Shown: piece after piece, positions 27,336 to 37,150 of the stretch | Layout: every line of letters starts with the position of its first letter | Position numbering within the stretch: the first letter of the stretch is position 1 | Assembly (NCBI RefSeq): GCF_002907375.1 | Contig: NZ_MIYK01000001.1 | Span: 310,001 to 374,000 of the forward strand | DNA from: Fructilactobacillus lindneri DSM 20690 = JCM 11027 | GTDB lineage: Bacteria > Bacillota > Bacilli > Lactobacillales > Lactobacillaceae | Length of the DNA stretch: 64,000 nt | Direction: 5' to 3' | Program-made: the position numbers and the translations under genes | Notes under the pieces: generated by a model | Seen by the model: only the letters and a program-made list of their open reading frames with translations | What the model was told of the DNA's origin: nothing | Databases searched by the model: none

Positions 27336-30155
27336 GTGATTATTACGAATAAAGATACAGTATATTCGGTTGTTGATATGGAAACGACTGGAACTGATAT
27401 AAATAATGGAGATCAAATAATTCAATTTAGTGTTGTTTTTGTGCAAAATGGTAAAGTTATTGATTCTTATTCAACATATGTAAATAATGGGGAAGAAATT
27501 CCACAGGAAATTACAAAACTTACGGGTATTTCTGAAAAAACAATTAAAAATGCTCCAACTTTTGATCAACTAGCTCCCATCATTTATAAAAAATTAAAAA
27601 ATACGGTTTTTGTAGCTCATAATGTCAATTTTGATTTTCCCTTTTTAAATAATTCATTAGAACAGGTTGGATATCCAACGTTAGATAATGATGCTATTGA
27701 TACGGTAACTCTTTCGCAGATTTTCTTCCCGACACTGACTAGTTATCGTTTAAGTCACTTAAGTAGTTATTTTCATATTTTACATGATCATCCGCATTCA
27801 TCATTTAGCGACGCTAAAGCAACCGCTGATTTATTATTAATCATTTATAATAAGATTAACTCACTACCAATAGATACCATAAAAAGTATTTTAGAAATTA
27901 ATTTAGATTTACCACAACAAACAAATGATTTTATTAAATCAATTTATCAAGAAAAACTAAGCAAAAATAATAATGCTTTATTATCAGATGATTTGGTTAA
28001 TGTTGAAGGACTTATCTTACGAAAACATCAAATTAAATTAAATAATAATCAAGAAATTGACAAAAAGTTTCCAAAAACTAAACATCAAAAACAATTATTA
28101 TTAGAAAATAAATTTAAATGGCGTGAATCTCAGAGTAAAATGATGAATTTGATTTATCGTAATTACACTGATTCGCAAAAAACAACTGATAATCTTTTAA
28201 TCGAAGCTCCAACAGGAAGTGGTAAGACACTTGGTTATCTGCTACCAATGGCCTTTATAGCTGCTAAAGGAAAACCAGTTGTAATTAGTACTGCTACAAT
28301 CGCATTGCAAGAACAATTAAGCCAAATTTTAAAATACGAAATTAATGATTACTTTGGATTTAATCTAAATACAAGCATTTTAAAGGGAAAAAATCATTAT
28401 ATTGATCTTTCAAGATTTGTTAATAATCTAGTAGTTAATGATGATAATAAATTATCACAATTTATTAAAGCACAAATTTTAGTTTGGTTAACTGAAACAA
28501 CTACTGGCGATTTAGATGAATTACATCTACCCACTGAAGCAGCGATTTTAAAACAAATCAGTTATCAATCTGGAAAAAATAACTTTGACAATGAATTTGG
28601 AGAATACGATTTTTTAGAGTGGCAAAAAAAGAAGCTTCAAGTTTCGGATATGATAGTGGTTAATCATAATTATTTATTTAAGAACGCAAAAAAAATTCAT
28701 GAAAATCTGAATACTAATCCTTATTTAATCATAGATGAAGCCCATCGATTAGCAGACGTAGCGTTTGATTCCCAAAAACAATCGCTTTGGTTAGGCACAA
28801 TTAAGTTATATACTGGACGGATTAAAAATGACGTTTTTCAAACTCATAATAAAAATTTAATGGATATTTTTGACGATGACATATCATTAAATAATGAACT
28901 TAAAAAAATCATGAAAAAAATTGATGAGGTTTTTGAAGTTAATTCAAAACTATTGAACCAGTTTCAACAAAATTTTATGCATCATTTATCTAATGAACAA
29001 CATGAAATTGGTTTGAAAACAACCAAACTCAATAAATATTTTGAAAACGTTCATAATGATTTAAAAAAACAATTTAAATTAAATGAGCAAATCAAAAAAT
29101 TATTAAATCAAATTAATATTAAAATTTCTAAAAGTGTGCAAAAGTGGACGGCATCAGATTACAAAATTTTTCTGCAATTTAATGATCATGTTAATCATAT
29201 TAATAATTTTATTACTAAGGTTCAAAATATAGTTAATCAAATTAATGTTAGTTCTGATTCTGAAGTTTTTTGGTTAAATTATTCAGATGACATGGATGTT
29301 AATAACGTTTATCTATCACTAGCTAGGTTTGACACCAGCAGCAATCTGAATAAAAAAATTTATAGATATTTTGAGCCAGTTGTTTTTACCGGGTCAGTCT
29401 TGTTTACATCAAAAAAATCCCAATATATTTATGATCAATTAGACTTACATCGAAGTAACACTAGAATGAAACGTTTAAAAAATTCATTTGATTATGCTAA
29501 ACAAAGTCAAATAGTAATTTCTAAAGAAACTCCAACACCAGAAAATTATGAAAATGATGAATACGTTAATTATTTAGCAAATTCAATCCAAAAATTGTTT
29601 GAAGAAAGTCCACAGCCTACGCTAGTGTTATTTAATTCAATGAACTTAATTAAAGCAGTTTATGAAAGACTTAATGGAAACGATAATTCTTATGCTGTTC
29701 TTGCATCTGGTATTTCTGGAGGTCAAGAAAAAATAATTAAACGTTTTGAAGCTAATCCAAATTCAATTATTTTGGGTTCAAATGCTTTTTGGGAAGGGAT
29801 TGATTTCCCAAAACACTATTTAAAATCTATTATTATTCCTAGGATACCGTTTCCAGCACCAAATAATCCGATAGTTAAAGCTAGAGCATCATATCTAAAA
29901 AAGAAAAAAAAGAATCCTTTTACTAGTTATTCATTACCCCAAGCTATTATGGATATAAAACAAGGGATTGGACGCTTAATTCGGAATAAACAAGACTATG
30001 GGACTATTACAATTTTAGATAATCGAATTATAACTAAAAAATATGGAAAACAAATAATGAAGGCAATTGATAACGGAGTAGCTCCAGAAGTCGGATCAAT
30101 AGAGAAAATTGCCAAAAAAAACATTGAATTTTTAAAACAACATCATCAAAAATAG
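27336..30155 (+). CDS. dinG: DinG-family exonuclease-helicase
   Basis: About 940-residue fusion of an N-terminal DEDDh exonuclease (DMETTGTDINNGDQIIQF near 15-32; HNVNFDFPFLN; HSSFSDAKATADLL) and a C-terminal XPD/DinG-like helicase (Walker A EAPTGSGKTLGYLLP, DEAH box IIDEAHRLAD, motif VI QGIGRLIRNKQDYG). This is the Gram-positive form without an obvious four-cysteine iron-sulfur cluster, which is known to act mainly as a 3'-5' exonuclease. The start is uncertain: TTG 27333 and GTG 27336 are both close to GAAAG. First gene of dinG-ypmB-dnaD. Confidence 0.93.
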   Translation: MIITNKDTVYSVVDMETTGTDINNGDQIIQFSVVFVQNGKVIDSYSTYVNNGEEIPQEITKLTGISEKTIKNAPTFDQLAPIIYKKLKNTVFVAHNVNFDFPFLNNSLEQVGYPTLDNDAIDTVTLSQIFFPTLTSYRLSHLSSYFHILHDHPHSSFSDAKATADLLLIIYNKINSLPIDTIKSILEINLDLPQQTNDFIKSIYQEKLSKNNNALLSDDLVNVEGLILRKHQIKLNNNQEIDKKFPKTKHQKQLLLENKFKWRESQSKMMNLIYRNYTDSQKTTDNLLIEAPTGSGKTLGYLLPMAFIAAKGKPVVISTATIALQEQLSQILKYEINDYFGFNLNTSILKGKNHYIDLSRFVNNLVVNDDNKLSQFIKAQILVWLTETTTGDLDELHLPTEAAILKQISYQSGKNNFDNEFGEYDFLEWQKKKLQVSDMIVVNHNYLFKNAKKIHENLNTNPYLIIDEAHRLADVAFDSQKQSLWLGTIKLYTGRIKNDVFQTHNKNLMDIFDDDISLNNELKKIMKKIDEVFEVNSKLLNQFQQNFMHHLSNEQHEIGLKTTKLNKYFENVHNDLKKQFKLNEQIKKLLNQINIKISKSVQKWTASDYKIFLQFNDHVNHINNFITKVQNIVNQINVSSDSEVFWLNYSDDMDVNNVYLSLARFDTSSNLNKKIYRYFEPVVFTGSVLFTSKKSQYIYDQLDLHRSNTRMKRLKNSFDYAKQSQIVISKETPTPENYENDEYVNYLANSIQKLFEESPQPTLVLFNSMNLIKAVYERLNGNDNSYAVLASGISGGQEKIIKRFEANPNSIILGSNAFWEGIDFPKHYLKSIIIPRIPFPAPNNPIVKARASYLKKKKKNPFTSYSLPQAIMDIKQGIGRLIRNKQDYGTITILDNRIITKKYGKQIMKAIDNGVAPEVGSIEKIAKKNIEFLKQHHQK

Positions 30156-30202
30156 TTGTTCTTTGCTATAATTAAATTATTCAGCCAAAAAGAGGATTAA
30201 AG

Positions 30203-30706
30203 ATGCGAAAAAAATGGATTAGACGTAAAAAATTGATGAAAATATTTGAAATATTAGTCATATTTTTAATTTTTTTATTAATAATGGCGGTTATGATTAT
30301 TCATCAAGCTAAAGAACCACAAATTAAAACGAAAAGAACTACAATTAATTTGGTAGAAAAGCACGCTAAATTTCATGGAATTAATGAATTTTATACCTCT
30401 AATTTGGGCAAGACATATTATTCAGTATCTGGTTATAACCAGGACGGTAAACCTGCGTATGCAATAGTTTCTAAAAATTGGGAAAATATTCAAGTTATTA
30501 AACATGATGATGGAATTTCTTCTAATAAAGCTAAAAATATTGCTCTCGATGGAAATAAAAATAAAAAGGTGACTAATGTTGGATTGTCATTATTAAAAAA
30601 TAAACCGGTTTGGATAGTTTCGATGTCTTCTAAAGATCATCACATGAGTTATAGTATAATTAATTTTTATAATGGTCGTGTTATTTCTAAAATTAATAAT
30701 ATTTAG
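30203..30706 (+). CDS. YpmB-like membrane-anchored protein (DUF5590)
   Basis: 167 residues: basic start (RKKWIRRKKLMK), one transmembrane helix at about 14-34, then an extracytoplasmic region of PepSY-like character with YYSVSGYNQDGKPAYAIVSKNW. The match to YpmB is by topology, this motif and its position between dinG and dnaD. No biochemical role is established for the family. GAGG precedes the ATG. Confidence 0.82.
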   Translation: MRKKWIRRKKLMKIFEILVIFLIFLLIMAVMIIHQAKEPQIKTKRTTINLVEKHAKFHGINEFYTSNLGKTYYSVSGYNQDGKPAYAIVSKNWENIQVIKHDDGISSNKAKNIALDGNKNKKVTNVGLSLLKNKPVWIVSMSSKDHHMSYSIINFYNGRVISKINNI

Positions 30707-30731
30707 TTAAATATAAATAGGAGGAGGCTAT

Positions 30732-31436
30732 ATGGACGATAAATTAACTCACTATTTAAATTTAGGTTCAATTAATGTTTCCGGTTTTTTATTGACTAAC
30801 TTTCCTAAATTGGGGATTGATTCTGCAGAATTAATCATTATTTTAGAATTAAATTATTTTCGTACTCAAGGAGATTCGTTTCCGAATGCTCAAAAGCTTT
30901 CTACAGTTACTGGTTTAACTGAAAGCGAAGTCTATGAAATTTTACACCAATTAGTAGCTAAAAAATTAATTTCAATTAAAACTAGTAATACTACTAATAA
31001 AGATGAATACAGTCTAGAACCATTGATTAATAAGATGAATCAGCTTATGGATAATAAAGAAACAATTCCTAATTATAAAATGGATGTTTCTAAGACAAAA
31101 AATAACAATGAAAAAAATGCTAAAAAAGAAACCTTTGATATGATTAGCAGTGAATTTGGTAGGATGCTTTCTCCACTTGAACTAGAAACTATTAATGCAT
31201 GGTTTGATGAAGATAATTATTCGCCAAAGTTAGTTAATTTAGCATTGAAAGAAGCTGTATTAAATCAAGTTTATAACTTGAAATATATGGATCGAATATT
31301 GATAAATTGGAAAAAGTCTAATATTCAAACTGCAGCTCAAGTTGAAGATCAGAGAAATAAAAGACAAAGTAATTTTAAATCAAACAATAGCAATGAAGGT
31401 CCTAAAATACCATTATTTAAAATTCAAAAAAAATAA
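30732..31436 (+). CDS. dnaD: DNA replication initiation protein DnaD
   Basis: Primosomal protein helping DnaA and loading of the replicative helicase with DnaB/DnaI. 234 residues: N-terminal winged helix (GIDSAELIIILELNYFRTQGD, PNAQKLSTVTGLTESEVYEIL) and the C-terminal DnaB_2/DnaD domain with FGRMLSPLELETINAWFDED and YNLKYMDRILINWKKSNIQT. A strong AGGAGGAGG site lies before the ATG. In many relatives asnS and nth flank dnaD; neither is here. Confidence 0.95.
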   Translation: MDDKLTHYLNLGSINVSGFLLTNFPKLGIDSAELIIILELNYFRTQGDSFPNAQKLSTVTGLTESEVYEILHQLVAKKLISIKTSNTTNKDEYSLEPLINKMNQLMDNKETIPNYKMDVSKTKNNNEKNAKKETFDMISSEFGRMLSPLELETINAWFDEDNYSPKLVNLALKEAVLNQVYNLKYMDRILINWKKSNIQTAAQVEDQRNKRQSNFKSNNSNEGPKIPLFKIQKK

Positions 31437-31476
31437 ACCAAACCCCAGATTTTAAAAATCTGGGGTTTGGTTTTTA
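31435..31476. terminator. bidirectional terminator between dnaD and ponA
   Basis: Very stable stem AAACCAAACCCCAGAT / ATCTGGGGTTTGGTTT with T runs on both strands between convergent genes. Confidence 0.92.
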
Positions 31477-31477
31477 T

Positions 31478-33814
31478 TTAAGGATTACTATTTCCACCAT
31501 TGTTGTTTTCATTATCAACATTAGTAGGCTGACTTTGAGTTCCTTGGGGATTCTTATTTTGAGTATTATTTGTTTGATTCCCATCATTCTGACTATTGTC
31601 GGTTTGATTATTATTATCTTGATTATTATTTGTAGAATTATTTTTATTATCATCATTTGGTGTTTCTTCATTGGCAGCTGAAGTACCACCACTAGTGGCA
31701 TCATCGTCCGTCTTTGACTCATTCTTATTTTGTGAACTATTAGAATTGTTATTCACAACAGATTTATCATTGGAAGCTTGCTCTGATTGAGTAGAATTAT
31801 GGGAAACTTTAGCGTCTGAATCGCCAGGATAACCAACGATGTAATATTGAGTTGCGTGGTCTTTGTGGGTTTTAACCACATCCGAAGGTTTATCCCAATT
31901 TTCATTTGGTAGATTTTCAGAAGCTTTTTCCATCGTTTCTTTATAAAATTTTTGAGCAATCTTAGTTTGAGACTGAGATACATAATGACCATCTTCAAGT
32001 GGGCGATCATAACCAGTCCAAACCGACAATGATAAGTTTTTAGTATAACCAGTAAACCATGAATCCATACTTGCATCTTTAGGGAACTTGCCTAGATAAT
32101 TACCAGGATATTGAACAGTACCCGTTTTACCAGCTTCATATAAATCATCAATTTTAGCTGCTGTTCCGGAACCTTTTGGATCAGTCATAACACCTTTAAG
32201 CATATCGGTCATCATAAACGCAGTAGCAGTTGACATTGCTCTGTGACTGGTAGAACCATAGTGTTTTGCTTCACCTGTTGGGGTAACAACTTTATTGATC
32301 ATGTAAGGTTTGTGATAAATACCACCATTAGCAAAGGCTGCATAAGCAGCAGCTTCTTGTTCAGTAGAAATGTAAGCACCAATACCATTTTGCAAATCAA
32401 GCGGCTGTTTAAATTTCATTCCCAAGCCATTGAGGAAATTCGTTGCTTGAGGAATACCAACTGCCTGTAAAGTTCTAATGGCTGGAATATTACGAGACTC
32501 TATAAGTGCTTGACGCATCGTGATGGTACCCTCATGTTTATTATCAAAATCATTTAACTCCTTACCAGTTCCAGGATAAGTAAAGGGTGTATCTTTGATA
32601 GGTTGGTAGGTTGGATATTTAAGGTATTCAATGGCTGGACCGTAATCCATTAATGGCTTCATAGTTGAACCACTTGAACGATCAGTTTGAACAGCTCGAT
32701 TTAATCCAAATAATACATTCTGTTTTCGACTTCCTAACATTGATACAACTTTACCATTATGTGGATCAACCATTGTTGCTCCAATTTGAAAGTTTTTATT
32801 TGGAAAATCCATTCCAGAATTCTTATCATTTGCCAGTTTATACATATGTTTTTGCGTACTCATATCTAAGTTTGTATAAACCTTATTACCAGAAGTAAGA
32901 TTGTATCCTTTGTTTTTTAATTCTTGAATAACTTGGCTAATATAACCATCAGCATATTTTTCATCTTTTTGAGTTGGTGTCTTATCAACGTTTTTTGTAT
33001 GCAGTCCTTTTTTTACACTTTCTTTTTCAGCTTGATCAGCTTGTGCACGGCTAATTGATTTGTTACGAACCATTGCTTCTAAAACTGTATCTCTTCTCAT
33101 TTGAGCATATTTAGGATTGTGTACAGGATTATATGCGACAGGAGCTTGTGGTAATCCAGCTAACAAAGCTGTTTGTGAAAGATCAAGTTTATTTAAAGGT
33201 TTATGAAATAATAATTGTGAAGCTGTTTGCATTCCATAAGAATTATTCCCCATATAAACCTTATTAACATAAAATTCCATGATTTGTTGTTTACTATAGT
33301 CACGATCAACTTTAATGGCTAACCAAGCTTCTTGGGCTTTTCGTTTCAAAGTTTGGTCAGAAGATTTAGTTGAAAATACAGATAATTTTACCAATTGTTG
33401 GGTTAATGTACTTCCACCTTGTAATCCTCCACCAGAACCAATTAAATCGCTTCCAGCAGCTTCTATAATTCTAATTGGATCAACACCTTTGTCAGAGTAA
33501 AAATGGCGATCTTCAATAGAAATAATTGCATTTTTTAAATTATCCGGAATATCTTGTTGTTTAACATAATCTCTATTTTGCATTCCTAGTCGAGAAATAA
33601 CTTTTCCATTTTTATCGTAAATAGTGGTGGAGTTATCGCTAGAAAGCGTGTGATAAGAAATTTTAGGAGCCGTTGCTGCGTAATATGCAAACATCCCACA
33701 TCCCATTAAAATAAGTAAAAAAACAAATAAAATAATCCACATAATAATGTGAAATACTGGCCCATGATGCCTTTGATTTTTCCTCATTCTAGAATACGTT
33801 TCATCTGAGCTCAT
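31478..33814 (-). CDS. ponA: penicillin-binding protein 1A (class A)
   Basis: Bifunctional peptidoglycan glycosyltransferase/transpeptidase at the membrane outer face. 778 residues: short cytoplasmic basic part, one transmembrane helix (about 20-45), glycosyltransferase domain with EDRHFYSDKGVDP and GSTLTQQLVKL, transpeptidase domain with SGSTMKPLM (SxxK), SRN and KTGT motifs. After about residue 650 follows a ~125-residue Asn/Gln/Ser/Thr/Asp-rich tail without predicted fold. The ATG at 33814 is preferred over longer starts because GGAGGA lies seven bases upstream. It begins one base after the recU stop. Confidence 0.95.
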   Translation of the reverse strand: MSSDETYSRMRKNQRHHGPVFHIIMWIILFVFLLILMGCGMFAYYAATAPKISYHTLSSDNSTTIYDKNGKVISRLGMQNRDYVKQQDIPDNLKNAIISIEDRHFYSDKGVDPIRIIEAAGSDLIGSGGGLQGGSTLTQQLVKLSVFSTKSSDQTLKRKAQEAWLAIKVDRDYSKQQIMEFYVNKVYMGNNSYGMQTASQLLFHKPLNKLDLSQTALLAGLPQAPVAYNPVHNPKYAQMRRDTVLEAMVRNKSISRAQADQAEKESVKKGLHTKNVDKTPTQKDEKYADGYISQVIQELKNKGYNLTSGNKVYTNLDMSTQKHMYKLANDKNSGMDFPNKNFQIGATMVDPHNGKVVSMLGSRKQNVLFGLNRAVQTDRSSGSTMKPLMDYGPAIEYLKYPTYQPIKDTPFTYPGTGKELNDFDNKHEGTITMRQALIESRNIPAIRTLQAVGIPQATNFLNGLGMKFKQPLDLQNGIGAYISTEQEAAAYAAFANGGIYHKPYMINKVVTPTGEAKHYGSTSHRAMSTATAFMMTDMLKGVMTDPKGSGTAAKIDDLYEAGKTGTVQYPGNYLGKFPKDASMDSWFTGYTKNLSLSVWTGYDRPLEDGHYVSQSQTKIAQKFYKETMEKASENLPNENWDKPSDVVKTHKDHATQYYIVGYPGDSDAKVSHNSTQSEQASNDKSVVNNNSNSSQNKNESKTDDDATSGGTSAANEETPNDDNKNNSTNNNQDNNNQTDNSQNDGNQTNNTQNKNPQGTQSQPTNVDNENNNGGNSNP

Positions 33815-33815
33815 T

Positions 33816-34427
33816 TTATTTTCCTCCATTGTCGTCAATAATCTTATCAACCGCATCCAAATATGGAATAAGGGGATTGATTTGATAGCTTAGTTTATAG
33901 CCTGAATTTTCTAATTCTTGCTTAGAAATAGATTTTCTTCCATCGTTATATTGTCTTTCCCAATAAAAAAATAAATCAGTTCCATTTAGAACAAATAATT
34001 CGTTTGTTTTCACAAATTTAATTAATGAAAAACAAATTCCCCCTAATTTAGAACATTGTTGCATATGGCTAATTTGATGTTGGTGAAAATTATTCAGGGG
34101 GAAAGAAGTTTTGTTAGTAGTTTCCTTTGCATCAAAGTCAATATATTTTTCTTTAAAAATACCATTATAGTCAGTAGTAGACGCTTGCTTAAAATAGGCT
34201 TCTTTAATAACTGCTGCACTTCGCTTAGGATAATCTACTTTTACAATTTGAATTGGAGTTGGTTTCTTATGAATGACAGCAATTCCTTTATTTAAATAAT
34301 ATGCATTACTTAAATTAATTTCTTGTTCCAAAGACATTCCTCGATCGCCGTAATTAATGGTACTCTTTTTTTTTGACTGCTTGTTATTTGGTGAATAATC
34401 ATTTCCGTTGGGATAATTGATAGTCAA
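33816..34427 (-). CDS. recU: Holliday junction resolvase RecU
   Basis: Resolves Holliday junctions during recombination repair and chromosome segregation. 203 residues with YGDRGMSLEQEINLSN, IDFDAKET (catalytic Asp/Glu/Lys region), HQHQISHMQQC and GLISFSLIK-like GGICFSLIKF. The TTG start at 34427 follows GAGGAG by seven bases; two upstream ATGs lack a site. Coupled to ponA in the usual recU-ponA pair. Confidence 0.95.
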   Translation of the reverse strand: MTINYPNGNDYSPNNKQSKKKSTINYGDRGMSLEQEINLSNAYYLNKGIAVIHKKPTPIQIVKVDYPKRSAAVIKEAYFKQASTTDYNGIFKEKYIDFDAKETTNKTSFPLNNFHQHQISHMQQCSKLGGICFSLIKFVKTNELFVLNGTDLFFYWERQYNDGRKSISKQELENSGYKLSYQINPLIPYLDAVDKIIDDNGGK

Positions 34428-34533
34428 TCTAAAACTCCTCATTAAATAATTCATACAATCTTATTGCGTAATGTACTACAATTATAGCAATATAATTGAT
34501 TTATTAAAAATTTTATTGATTAGAGGATTATGA

Positions 34534-35103
34534 ATGAATAGGATATGGGTAAGTGGATATCGTAACTACGAATTAGGGGTTTTTGATAATAAAAGTCCAA
34601 AAGCTCTAATTATTAAATTAGCAATTAAGGAGCAATTGAAACAGTTAATTGAAAATGGATGTGAGTGGATAATAACAGGAGTTCAATTGGGTACAGAACA
34701 ATGGACAATTGAAATTGCAAACCAATTAAAGGAAGAATATCCAAATCAATTTAAAATTGGAATTATGTTACCATTTAAAGATTTTGGAAAAAAATGGAAT
34801 GAAGCTAATCAAATTCAAATGCAACATTTATTATCTATAGCTGATTTTTCTGCTTCAGTTAGCGATCATCCTTATGAGTCGCCACAGCAATTAAAAAATT
34901 ATCAAACATTTATGTTAACACATACGGATGGGGCCTTGTTTTTATACGACACTGATAATGAGGGAAAAACAATGTATGATTACAATGCAACTAATTATTA
35001 TATGAAAAATCATAATTATACAATGCAAATAATTGATTTTGATGATTTACAAGAAACCGCTAACGAATTGCAATCACAAACTGATGATGACAATTTTTCT
35101 TAA
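34534..35103 (+). CDS. ypsA: YpsA family protein (DUF1273, SLOG-like fold)
   Basis: 189-residue protein with RIWVSGYRNYELGVF at the start and WIITGVQLGTEQWTIEIA, the nucleotide-binding SLOG/Rossmann signature, and later DGALFLYDTDNEGKT. In Bacillus and Staphylococcus YpsA affects cell division and is encoded beside gpsB, as here. Ligand not known. GAGG before the ATG. Confidence 0.92.
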   Translation: MNRIWVSGYRNYELGVFDNKSPKALIIKLAIKEQLKQLIENGCEWIITGVQLGTEQWTIEIANQLKEEYPNQFKIGIMLPFKDFGKKWNEANQIQMQHLLSIADFSASVSDHPYESPQQLKNYQTFMLTHTDGALFLYDTDNEGKTMYDYNATNYYMKNHNYTMQIIDFDDLQETANELQSQTDDDNFS

Positions 35104-35115
35104 TTATGCTATAAT
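35087..35115 (+). promoter_or_regulatory. promoter of gpsB
   Basis: ATGACA (35087-35092), 17-base spacer, consensus TATAAT (35110-35115) with an extended TG motif at 35107-35108. It overlaps the end of ypsA. Confidence 0.65.
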
Positions 35116-35149
35116 AATGTAGTATTTAAATTACAAGAGGTGCTTTAGA

Positions 35150-35539
35150 ATGAACAAAATCAATTTCACACCAAAAGAAATTTTGCAAAAAGAATTTAAA
35201 CAAAAAATGCGAGGATATGATCCAAACGATGTTGATTCGTTCTTAGATGAAGTTATTAAAGACTATGAAAGTTTTCAAAAAAATATTCAAGAACAAGATC
35301 AACAAATTGATCAATTAGATTCTGAAAACAAACAATTAAAATCTAGAGTAGCTGCATTGACAAATGAATTAGCTAATAAAGCAGATTATGTTAAACCTGA
35401 GCAGAGTGTTGAAACAACTTCTGCTCCACAACCTAAACCGGTTGAAAATGATACAAATAACAATGTAACTAACATGGATGTTTTGCGACGTTTGTCAAAT
35501 CTTGAACGTAAAGTATTTGGTGAAAATACTAACAACTAA
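35150..35539 (+). CDS. gpsB: cell division regulator GpsB
   Basis: Coiled-coil adaptor that links penicillin-binding proteins to the division machinery. 129 residues: DivIVA-like membrane-binding N-terminal part (FTPKEILQKEFKQKMRGYDPNDVDSFLDEV in two blocks, about 6-35), coiled coil to about 75, a linker, and a short C-terminal trimerisation region (MDVLRRLSNLERKVFG). PBP1A, a known type of partner, is encoded 1.3 kb away. AGAGGTG precedes the ATG. Confidence 0.95.
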   Translation: MNKINFTPKEILQKEFKQKMRGYDPNDVDSFLDEVIKDYESFQKNIQEQDQQIDQLDSENKQLKSRVAALTNELANKADYVKPEQSVETTSAPQPKPVENDTNNNVTNMDVLRRLSNLERKVFGENTNN

Positions 35540-35546
35540 ATGTATA

Positions 35547-35948
35547 ATTGGTGCAGACTCTGAGTAATCGCGGTCAGTTTTTACTGGCTGAGGAAAGTCC
35601 ACTCTCGCACAAGCTGAGACGCTTGTAGTGTTCGTGCTCGGTGAAAAAATAAGCCGGGGAATTGTATTTTTACGATTACGGCGAAAGAACAGACTAAGGA
35701 TTTTTAATCTATGTCTTAGTATTTCCTAAGGTGCTATAGAGACGATTAATTTGAGAAATCAAATTACTGGAACGTAGTAAACCCCTCGAGCGGGAAACCC
35801 AAACTTTGGTAGGGGAGCTTTACACACGGAAATTGAACCAAGTGTAGGGCAAGAATCTTTGATTCTTGAGATAGATGATTACTACTCAATTGTTATTCCT
35901 GATATTTCAATTGAGCACAAAACATGGCTTACAGGGGTCTGCACCAAT
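35547..35948 (+). ncRNA. rnpB: RNase P RNA, class B
   Basis: The catalytic RNA of RNase P that trims 5' ends of tRNA precursors. Recognised by the P1 helix formed by ATTGGTGCAGAC (35547-35558) with GTCTGCACCAAT (35937-35948), the conserved GAGGAAAGTCC block near 35590, GAGCGGGAAACCC near 35788, and ACATGGCTTACAG at the 3' end. Location between gpsB and rlmL is typical of Bacilli. A TATAAT overlaps the 5' end, so the exact transcription start is uncertain by a few bases. Confidence 0.95.
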
Positions 35949-35952
35949 CAGG

Positions 35953-35981
35953 AAGAGTGGGATTTCCCACTCTTTTTTTAT
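35953..35981 (+). terminator. terminator of rnpB
   Basis: Stem AAGAGTGGGA / TCCCACTCTT with a two-base loop and a T run, directly after the RNase P RNA. Confidence 0.9.
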
Positions 35982-36001
35982 AGAATTGGAAAGGTAACTT
36001 A

Positions 36002-37141
36002 ATGAAAAAATTTAAATTAATGGCAACTTGTTCTGCTGGATTAGAATCAGTTGTTGGCAAAGAATTGAAAGATATGGGATACGATGTTGAAGTCGAAAAT
36101 GGTATGGTTTTATTCGATGGATTCGTTAAAGATATAATCAAAACGAATCTTTGGTTAAGGGCAGCTGACCGAATAAAAATAATTGTTGGAAAGTTTGAAG
36201 CAAAAACTTTTGATGATCTCTTTGAAGAGACTAAAGATTTACCATGGGAAGAAATTATTCCTATGGATGCAAAATTTCCAGTTGAGGGACGTTCTCGTAG
36301 TTCTGATTTACATAGTGTTCCTGATATTCAAGCAATTACCAAAAAAGCTATTGCAACTAAGTTAGGTGATTTCTATCATCGTAGAACAAGATTACCTGAA
36401 ACTGGGGGATTATTTCCGCTAGAAGTTAGAATTTTAAAAAATCAAGTCGTTGATTTACTTGATACAACCGGTCCTAGTTTATTTAAAAGGGGTTATCGTG
36501 TTGCTAAGGGTGAAGCACCTTTAAAAGAAAATATGGCTGCTGGTTTAATTTTATTAACAGATTGGAAACCTAAAACAATGCCATTTTTAGATCCGATGTG
36601 CGGTTCTGGAACCATTCCAATTGAAGCTGCTATGATAGCACGTAATATTGCACCAGGAATTCAACGAGAATTTGTTTTTGAAAGTTGGGATTGGGTAGAT
36701 AAAAAATTAGTTGATGAAATAAAAGCTGAAGCAGATTCTAAAGCAGATTATGATAGTGAATTTGATATCACCGGATCAGATGTAAACGGTGAAATGATTA
36801 ACTACTCTAAAGTAAATGCACAAGAAATTGGTTTACTTCATGATATTGATTTTAGACAATTAGCTGTTCAGGATTTTCATACTAATAAAAAGAATGGAGT
36901 AGTTGTTACTAATCCTCCTTATGGTCAACGAATGGGTGACCAAGAAGCTGCTGAAAAACTTTATCGAGACTTAGGTAAAGTATTCATTCCAATGACTACC
37001 TGGTCTAAATATTATCTTACTAGTGATTTAAACTTTGAAAAGGCCTATGGTAAAAAAGCAACTAAACGACGTAAATTATATAATGGACGAATTAGAACTG
37101 ATTACTTTCAATATTGGAGCAAATCAAATTTTAAAAAATAG
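36002..37141 (+). CDS. rlmL: THUMP-domain 23S rRNA guanine-N2 methyltransferase (RlmL/YpsC)
   Basis: SAM-dependent rRNA methyltransferase of the RlmL N-terminal type, 379 residues. N-terminal ferredoxin-like and THUMP domains (to about 165; ATCSAGLESVVGKELKDMG at the start), then a Rossmann domain with FLDPMCGSGTIPIEAAMIA and the target-base motif TNPPYGQRM. GGAAAGG serves as ribosome binding site. The dad/FAD oxidoreductase gene follows after nine bases. Confidence 0.93.
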   Translation: MKKFKLMATCSAGLESVVGKELKDMGYDVEVENGMVLFDGFVKDIIKTNLWLRAADRIKIIVGKFEAKTFDDLFEETKDLPWEEIIPMDAKFPVEGRSRSSDLHSVPDIQAITKKAIATKLGDFYHRRTRLPETGGLFPLEVRILKNQVVDLLDTTGPSLFKRGYRVAKGEAPLKENMAAGLILLTDWKPKTMPFLDPMCGSGTIPIEAAMIARNIAPGIQREFVFESWDWVDKKLVDEIKAEADSKADYDSEFDITGSDVNGEMINYSKVNAQEIGLLHDIDFRQLAVQDFHTNKKNGVVVTNPPYGQRMGDQEAAEKLYRDLGKVFIPMTTWSKYYLTSDLNFEKAYGKKATKRRKLYNGRIRTDYFQYWSKSNFKK

Positions 37142-37150
37142 AGGTAATTA

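Noticed and set aside
31600-31660. Short TTATTATTATC-type repeats as a CRISPR or tandem array
   Set aside because: They encode the low-complexity PBP1A tail; unit size and spacing are irregular and there are no spacers.
31474-31722. Open frames antisense or out of frame to the ponA tail
   Set aside because: They arise from the repetitive Asn/Gln codons of the PBP1A tail; no ribosome binding site, and composition is typical of shifted frames.
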